Source: an archaeon
Lineage (GTDB): Archaea; Iainarchaeota; Iainarchaeia; CSSED10-239
Direction: 5' to 3'
Assembly: GCA_029563035.1 (NCBI GenBank)
Contig: JAKQTP010000050.1
Location: forward strand, 1-8,777
DNA length: 8,777 nt
Shown: piece after piece, positions 4,944 to 8,777 of the stretch
How the letters are laid out: every line of letters begins with the position of its first letter
How positions within the stretch are numbered: the stretch's first letter is position 1
Program-made: the position numbers and the translations under genes
The notes under the pieces: model-generated
Told to the model about the DNA's origin: nothing
Databases searched by the model: none
The model's input: only the letters and a program-made list of their open reading frames with translations

Positions 4944-6077
4944 ATGAGCCAGCAAGATATTACGCTAACATGTTTTGAAAATATTATCGGACTTTCACGA
5001 ACAACGTGCGAATGCTACGAAAATAATTTATATAATGAAAGTAAATCTGATTTATATTTAGATGAGTTACAAGGGTTGGAATTATCAAGTTTAAAAACAT
5101 TAGAGGGATGCGAGGATTCTGATAACATTTGGACTATCATGGATAAAGCAAGGAATAATGCTATATTAGGCGTTATCAATGATATAACCGGAGAACTAAC
5201 AAAAAAACACAGAGTAAAAAGGCAACCATATATTGGAGCAATAGGAAGAAAGAAATTCACGCAAGATTTAACAACAACGCAAAATTATTTAGGTTGTCGG
5301 TGGTATTGTGCAGATATTGTTTCAGGGAATTTAAAGATAAAAAAAATACATACCGCCTTTAATTCAACTGGAGTAGTAACTCTTTATATTTATAATAATT
5401 GTAATGAATTACTACATACGTTGCAATTACAAACAGAGGCTAATAAGGTAAAAGAAAATATTTTATTAAGCGAAATAAATCTACCTGCACATAATAGTTT
5501 TGTGGATAACGTGGAATATTATTTTGTTTATCAATACGATGCAAACATGAAGCCGAAAAACATTGATATTGATTGTTCTTCATGTAGTGGATTTAATTAT
5601 ACATTTAATACGTGTAAGCCTTATTTTTGGTCGCAGACAAATAAGAAAAAAGGATGGGCAAATTTTATCATGGTAGGCGGTTGGTCTGGAGACGATTTAG
5701 TAAGTTTTGATAGTAGTTCAACAACAGCTGGTGGTTATATGAATGGATTATTATTCGAGGTTGAATTTGGTTGTAAACTGCAAGAGGTTATCTGTAATGA
5801 TAGTTTGGATTTTGATAATAATGTAATGGCAATTACATTGGCGTTTTTAGTTCGTTATAAGGCTGGAGAATATCTATTGACTGACTTAATTATGAGCAGT
5901 AAATTAAATCGGGAAACAATGATAAATGTAGAAACAGCAAACGGATTAATCGGATTTTATCAAACTAAATACAAGGAATATATTGATGTAATAATGAAAC
6001 AGATTGATATAAAGGCAACAGATTGTTTTGAGTGTGTGGATTTTATTCAGATGACTAAACGAGGCATATTTGCATAA
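4944..6077 (+). CDS. Cysteine-rich phage structural protein, 377 residues (neck/adaptor candidate)
   Basis: It has fourteen cysteines in a presumably cytoplasmic protein, several as close pairs: C22/C24, C118/C122, C211/C214, C361/C364. The N-terminal region is helical (LQGLELSSLKTLEG, NIWTIMDKARNNAILGVIND), as in head-tail adaptors. The middle, residues about 115-285, is beta-rich (GNLKIKKIHTAFNSTGVVTLYIYNN, NVEYYFVYQYD) and resembles a beta-sandwich. The C-terminus returns to helices (VMAITLAFLVRYKAGEYLLTDLI, LIGFYQTKYKEYIDVIMKQIDI). One reading is a helical adaptor with an inserted beta-sandwich or decoration domain; a tail-tube or minor head protein is the alternative. It lies between the capsid and gp10-like genes, three bases before the next ATG. 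No family is recognised with certainty. Confidence 0.55.
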   Translation: MSQQDITLTCFENIIGLSRTTCECYENNLYNESKSDLYLDELQGLELSSLKTLEGCEDSDNIWTIMDKARNNAILGVINDITGELTKKHRVKRQPYIGAIGRKKFTQDLTTTQNYLGCRWYCADIVSGNLKIKKIHTAFNSTGVVTLYIYNNCNELLHTLQLQTEANKVKENILLSEINLPAHNSFVDNVEYYFVYQYDANMKPKNIDIDCSSCSGFNYTFNTCKPYFWSQTNKKKGWANFIMVGGWSGDDLVSFDSSSTTAGGYMNGLLFEVEFGCKLQEVICNDSLDFDNNVMAITLAFLVRYKAGEYLLTDLIMSSKLNRETMINVETANGLIGFYQTKYKEYIDVIMKQIDIKATDCFECVDFIQMTKRGIFA

Positions 6078-6080
6078 TAT

Positions 6081-6521
6081 ATGACAGCAGAGGAATACGC
6101 TAAAAATATAGAAAATTGTGTAAGGGAATTAGAAGAGAAAGTCCCTGATTTCGTTTTGGCTTTTGGAGTAAGTTTGTCAAGTCAGATACGTGAAAGGATA
6201 CAGTTAAGAGGGGAAGGTAAGGACGGAGCGTTTAAGAAATACACAGTCAAATATGATGCTTATAAAACTAAAAAAGGGAAAAATCAAGGGTTTAGAGATT
6301 TAACATTTTCGGGCGACTTAATGAAAGAATTTGGTGTTTATAAGAATAACAAAAATTACGAGATAGGTTTTAAAAAAGAGTTATCAAAAGATATTGCAGA
6401 GGGGAACTCAAAATATGCAGGTGTAGATAATATCATTGAAGCAAAAGATGATGAGATTGATATAGAAATAGAACAATTTGAAATATCAATAATGAATTTA
6501 TTAAAAAAATATTTGGCATGA
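6081..6521 (+). CDS. HK97 gp10-like / virion-morphogenesis (tail completion) protein
   Basis: This 146-residue soluble protein carries the pattern typical of head-tail joining proteins of the HK97 gp10 and Mu gpG type. A long N-terminal helix ends in RERIQLRGEGKDGAFKKYTVKYDAYKTKKG (38-66). FRDLTFSGDLMKEFGV (71-86) follows, corresponding to the L-x-x-(S/T)G-x-(L/M)-x-x-S block of that group. A C-terminal amphipathic helix follows (IDIEIEQFEISIMNLLKKYL). These proteins act at the neck when tails join filled heads. Its stop overlaps the next start as ATGA, so translation is coupled. Context and length agree; the exact subfamily is uncertain. Confidence 0.65.
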   Translation: MTAEEYAKNIENCVRELEEKVPDFVLAFGVSLSSQIRERIQLRGEGKDGAFKKYTVKYDAYKTKKGKNQGFRDLTFSGDLMKEFGVYKNNKNYEIGFKKELSKDIAEGNSKYAGVDNIIEAKDDEIDIEIEQFEISIMNLLKKYLA

Positions 6522-7117
6522 TAAATACGATAGTGAAAAATATTATTCCTTATTTAGAAGCATTGAATTTTAGTGAAGTGGTTGGAGGTATTGCAACGAC
6601 TATTTCACAGAATAAACCTATTAAAGATAATAAGATTATTGTTAAGAAATTCCCGGCTTATTATAACGAAAATAAAACAACGTGTAATGCTTCGGATTAT
6701 ATTGATTTGGTACCGAACTCAAATAAAAGAAGTATTATTTATTTTGAAAATAATGGAATAAAAATAAGTCCTATCAATGGAAATATTATTGAATGTGTGG
6801 CTGATGTAAGATTAGTATGCTGGGCAAATTTAAAAAAGATTAATGATACTTTTATTAATGCAGATATTTTAAAGTTGTTAGTAATACAAGCCATGCCATC
6901 TAGTTTAAGTAATGTTCTCCCTTATTCATTTATAAGGATTCAATTAACCGGAGAAGAAACAAAGAACGTATCTATATTCAGCAAATACACTTATAATGAA
7001 GAAGAGAAACAATATTTAATTTATCCGTTTGATTATTTTGCTTTGAATTATGAAATATCGTTTTATGTAGGAATAAATTGTATTGACCCTATTTTAATAA
7101 GTCCAGCAGTATGTTAA
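6518..7117 (+). CDS. Putative tail terminator / head-tail joining protein, 199 residues
   Basis: Position after the gp10-like gene and before the tail genes is that of tail terminator proteins, which cap the tail tube and bind the neck. The N-terminus is an amphipathic helix (INTIVKNIIPYLEAL). A mixed alpha/beta body with strands follows (RSIIYFENNGIKISPI, IIECVADVRLVCWANL), then a helix (NADILKLLVIQAM). The protein ends in strands, FDYFALNYEISFYVGINC. The helix-then-strands plan is compatible with the lambda gpU-like fold, but it is longer than usual and I see no diagnostic motif. The start uses an ATGA overlap, and the stop overlaps the following membrane-protein gene by seven bases. A minor tail role is likely; the specific call is an inference. 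Confidence 0.45.
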   Translation: MINTIVKNIIPYLEALNFSEVVGGIATTISQNKPIKDNKIIVKKFPAYYNENKTTCNASDYIDLVPNSNKRSIIYFENNGIKISPINGNIIECVADVRLVCWANLKKINDTFINADILKLLVIQAMPSSLSNVLPYSFIRIQLTGEETKNVSIFSKYTYNEEEKQYLIYPFDYFALNYEISFYVGINCIDPILISPAVC

Positions 7118-7431
7118 CATTTATTTATATTCCATTTATATCAATTTTTAGCCTTGTATGGTGTTGGATACTAACAGAGGATTCAATGATAACAGAGAGG
7201 CTTTATTTGTGGTTAAAATCAAAATTAGAGGACAAATATAATTGGTTGTATCTTCCTTTAATCGGATGCCCTAAATGTAATGCCGGACAAATAGCATTTT
7301 GGTTATTTATTTATTTAGATTATGAAAATTATAATTTATTACATCATATATTTTTTACAACAACAACAATATTTTTGACAAGTTTATTAATGAAGTTTTA
7401 TATTAAAATAAATCAAAATGAGAGAGATTAA
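7111..7431 (+). CDS. Small membrane protein with CPKC motif, 106 residues
   Basis: The first 21 residues are hydrophobic (FIYIPFISIFSLVWCWIL). After a polar amphipathic region (TEDSMITERLYLWLKSKLEDKY) comes LIGCPKCNAGQIAFWLFIYL (50-69) and then a third hydrophobic span (HHIFFTTTTIFLTSLLMKFYI). The protein therefore probably crosses the membrane two or three times, with a C-x-x-C pair at the entry of the second. The LxxCPxCxxxxxAFW look resembles small phage and host membrane proteins of the DUF1360 kind, a tentative link. A membrane protein between the tail terminator and tail chaperone genes is unexpected for virion assembly. It could be a superinfection-exclusion, lysis-timing or envelope-passage factor. 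It overlaps both neighbours (7 and 14 bases), so it is integrated in the operon and not a late insertion with its own signals. Confidence 0.6.
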   Translation: MLTFIYIPFISIFSLVWCWILTEDSMITERLYLWLKSKLEDKYNWLYLPLIGCPKCNAGQIAFWLFIYLDYENYNLLHHIFFTTTTIFLTSLLMKFYIKINQNERD

Positions 7432-7927
7432 AAAATTAGATTTCAAAGAAAAAAGTTTTATTGCTAACGGAATAAAATATACATGGGATGGTTCACTAAC
7501 ATTAGCAAGGTGGCAAGAGTTTGAAAAGTTACAACCACGTTTAGGTTTCGGAAAAGATTTTGAAACGATATTAAAAAACATAAATCTTTCTATTGATTTG
7601 GCTAATAAAGGAAAGGGGATTGAAGCATGGAATATTATTATAAATATTAAAGAGGGTATTTCGCATAAATTAGAAAACAGATTAGATACAGCCTTGCATA
7701 TATCCGCTTTATTTATTAATAGGGAGGACGAGGACATTACAAAAGTAGATGAGGCGTTGTTTAATGAAAAAATAAAAGACTGGACGAAGGAGGGTTTTGA
7801 TGCAATGGATTTTTTTTCCTTAGCCTCCAACTTGGTCGGGGGCTTTGTGGACGCCTTACACGAGACTTCCCTAAATACTTTGGAGGAAATGCAGAGCAAG
7901 GAGAATACAAAACATTCAGACAAATAA
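7418..7927 (+). CDS. Tail assembly chaperone, short form (lambda gpG-like role)
   Basis: This 169-residue soluble protein lies directly before the tape measure gene, the standard position of tail assembly chaperones. The N-terminus REIKKLDFKEKSFIANGIKYTWDGSLTLARWQEFEKLQPRL is a short beta-hairpin followed by a helix. The body is helical (FETILKNINLSIDLANKGKGIEAWNIIINIKEGI). A helix with acidic residues (NREDEDITKVDEALFNEKIKDWTKEGFDAMDFFSLA) leads to the slippery codons F132-F133. The gene starts 14 bases inside the membrane-protein gene. Chaperones of this kind coat the tape measure protein during tail polymerisation. Sequence identity to gpG is not evident; the call rests on position and the frameshift architecture. 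Confidence 0.65.
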   Translation: MREIKKLDFKEKSFIANGIKYTWDGSLTLARWQEFEKLQPRLGFGKDFETILKNINLSIDLANKGKGIEAWNIIINIKEGISHKLENRLDTALHISALFINREDEDITKVDEALFNEKIKDWTKEGFDAMDFFSLASNLVGGFVDALHETSLNTLEEMQSKENTKHSDK

Positions 7928-8103
7928 ATATTGAAAGTGAGTTATTTTGGAGCGATTTAAAATTAACACTTTCAAAATCGTGCGGGATTAGTTATTTAGA
8001 AATTAATAAATTAGATGTTCACGAGTTTTTTTTGTTATTAATTAATTATGAGAAAAAACTAAAATCAGACATAGAAAATGGCAGAAATAAACATACCGAT
8101 TAA
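7418..8103 (+). CDS. Frameshifted tail assembly chaperone, long form (lambda gpGT-like role)
   Basis: Residues 1-133 are read in the frame of the short form. A -1 shift on the slippery run continues at 7816 for 95 more residues to the TAA at 8101-8103, giving 228 residues in all. The -1 frame is open from just after a TGA at 7798-7800 to 8103. It has no ATG or GTG there, and its only TTG is near its end, so it can be translated only by frameshifting. The extension begins FLSLQLGRGLCGRLTRDFPK. It continues with protein-like content (LFWSDLKLTLSKSCGISYLE) and ends in a charged helix (FFLLLINYEKKLKSD). It overlaps the tape measure start by 26 bases. In lambda and many other tailed phages the long form links the chaperone to the tape measure and the tail tube subunit. 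Confidence 0.7.
7787..7794 (+). promoter_or_regulatory. Internal Shine-Dalgarno-like sequence upstream of the slippery site
   Basis: AAGGAGGG lies within the chaperone gene, 15 bases before the first slippery T. In dnaX-type sites an internal Shine-Dalgarno about 10 bases upstream stimulates -1 slippage. The longer distance here and the weak use of such sites in Bacteroidota make a role uncertain. It could also serve the internal ATG at 7800 or 7805, the former giving only seven codons. Confidence 0.3.
7810..7844 (+). promoter_or_regulatory. Programmed -1 ribosomal frameshift signal
   Basis: The run of eight T (7810-7817) contains T TTT TTT in the correct register, with zero-frame codons 7811-7813 and 7814-7816, the X XXY YYZ form. 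After five bases, AGCCTCC (7822-7828) pairs with GGGGGCT (7838-7844) as a 7-bp, GC-rich stem with one G-U and a nine-base loop. This spacer is within the usual 5-9 range. Loop bases 7835-7837 could pair only three bases with 7850-7852, so a pseudoknot is weakly supported. The -1 frame beyond is open for 95 codons and lacks its own usable start. Confidence 0.75.
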
Positions 8104-8777
8104 AGCGGAAATACAAGAACTTTTAGATAAATTAAATCTTGTTAAAAAAGATATTGAGAACATTTCTACGTCTGCAAAAGAAGTTGGGGCAACGATAAGC
8201 AAGGGATTTAATGGGAATAATATTACTTCTACTAATAAGGAATTAAAGCGTACAAATGGATTAATAGAGGATATTGAAGAAGCAATAAAAGAATGGGATA
8301 TTGCTAAAAAGAAAGCAACAGATATAAAAGAGATTGAGAAATACAATAGAAAGATTGCAGAGGGTAAAAAAGAATTAGAAGAGTATAATAAAAAAGGGTT
8401 GCCGGCAATGAAAAATATCAATGCAGAGGCGACAAAAGGACAAAGTATTTTTGAAGGATTAGGGAAAAAAATAGCAGCAGCATTTTCAGTTTATGCAGTT
8501 ATCAACTTCGCAAAAGAGGCGTTGAACGCTTATAATATGCAGTTGAAAAATGAAATGAAATTAAAAGCGGCATTAGGAGAACGTGGTGCTATGTTTGAAA
8601 CATTAAAGAAGCAATCAGAAGAGTTACGGGATAAGACAGCCATTGATGATGAAACAATTTTAAGCGCTCAATCATTTTTAGCAGTACAAGGGAGAACAGA
8701 AAAACAGATAAAGAAATTGACTAAAACAGCTTTGGATTTATCGGTTGTATTGGGAACAGACGTATTGACTGCGACAA
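8078..8777 (+). CDS. Tail tape measure protein, N-terminal part (cut by window end)
   Basis: The frame from ATG 8078 is open to the window end (233 codons visible). The N-terminus MAEINIPIKAEIQELLDKLNLVKKDIENI and the long charged helices (TNGLIEDIEEAIKEWDIAKKKATDIKEIEKYNRKIAEGKKELEEY) are coiled-coil-like. A GLGKKIAAAFSVYAVINFAKEAL segment (around residues 128-150) follows, then a helical region with DDETILSAQSFLAVQGRTEKQIKKLTKTALDLSVVLG. This matches the N-terminal layout of phage tape measure proteins: a coiled coil, a hydrophobic helix, then an LxxL-rich, substrate-like region ending in GTDVLTAT. These proteins fix tail length and help DNA entry. It lies directly after the chaperone pair and overlaps the -1 frame by 26 bases. 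The full length cannot be seen. Confidence 0.8.
   Translation, partial: MAEINIPIKAEIQELLDKLNLVKKDIENISTSAKEVGATISKGFNGNNITSTNKELKRTNGLIEDIEEAIKEWDIAKKKATDIKEIEKYNRKIAEGKKELEEYNKKGLPAMKNINAEATKGQSIFEGLGKKIAAAFSVYAVINFAKEALNAYNMQLKNEMKLKAALGERGAMFETLKKQSEELRDKTAIDDETILSAQSFLAVQGRTEKQIKKLTKTALDLSVVLGTDVLTAT

Noticed and set aside
5015..5260. A leftward frame opposite the 377-residue gene.
   Set aside because: Antisense shadow without start signals, within a longer, well-spaced rightward gene.
6573..6761. A rightward 62-codon frame inside the 199-residue gene.
   Set aside because: Out-of-frame shadow; the larger frame has ATGA and 7-base overlaps with its neighbours.
7387..7923. A long leftward open frame opposite the chaperone gene.
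   Set aside because: It is a Ser/Phe-rich antisense shadow of the AT-rich coding strand, with no leader, and the rightward frame has overlaps with its neighbours.
8065..8421. A leftward open frame opposite the tape measure start.
   Set aside because: Low-complexity Ser/Ile/Phe composition typical of antisense to a Lys/Glu-rich coiled-coil gene.

Overview
The window is an AT-rich (roughly two thirds A+T) stretch of tightly packed, mostly rightward genes. It reads as the virion morphogenesis region of a tailed double-stranded DNA phage or prophage: scaffold, major capsid protein, neck and tail-completion proteins, a tail assembly chaperone with a frameshift extension, then the start of a tape measure protein. 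That order indicates a long-tailed, probably siphovirus-like particle. The host is most likely a Bacteroidota (Flavobacteriia/Bacteroidia-like) bacterium. The reasons are A-rich leaders with few Shine-Dalgarno sites, and two intergenic matches to the Bacteroidota -7 promoter box TAnnTTTG at sensible places. This assignment is an inference, because no database search was possible.

Left part (1-1119): the tail end of an upstream gene, a GT-A-like glycosyltransferase and an 81-residue unknown protein, all rightward and overlapping or nearly touching. Middle part (1120-2281): an accessory island on the opposite strand. It begins with a palindrome and a hairpin at the convergent junction. Two small leftward genes follow, one a zinc ribbon, and each has the same 16-base element in front of it. 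Then come a long purine/pyrimidine hairpin and a compact leftward unit made of a Bacteroidota-type promoter, about 160 bases of structured sequence and an intrinsic terminator. I read this last unit as an undescribed small RNA gene.

Right part (2282-8777): two small related proteins, a scaffold-like protein, and the major capsid protein with a strong Shine-Dalgarno site. An intrinsic terminator and then a probable new promoter follow the capsid gene. Next are a cysteine-rich 377-residue structural protein, an HK97 gp10-like/virion-morphogenesis protein, a putative tail terminator, a small membrane protein with a CPKC motif, the tail chaperone and the tape measure start. From 4944 on the genes overlap or nearly touch, so they probably form one translationally coupled operon.

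The two most interesting items are hidden ones. The first is a programmed -1 frameshift signal at 7810-7844 (T TTT TTT, 5-base spacer, 7-bp stem) that opens a start-less 95-codon frame ending at 8103, matching the G/GT chaperone arrangement. The second is the leftward RNA gene at 1995-2155.
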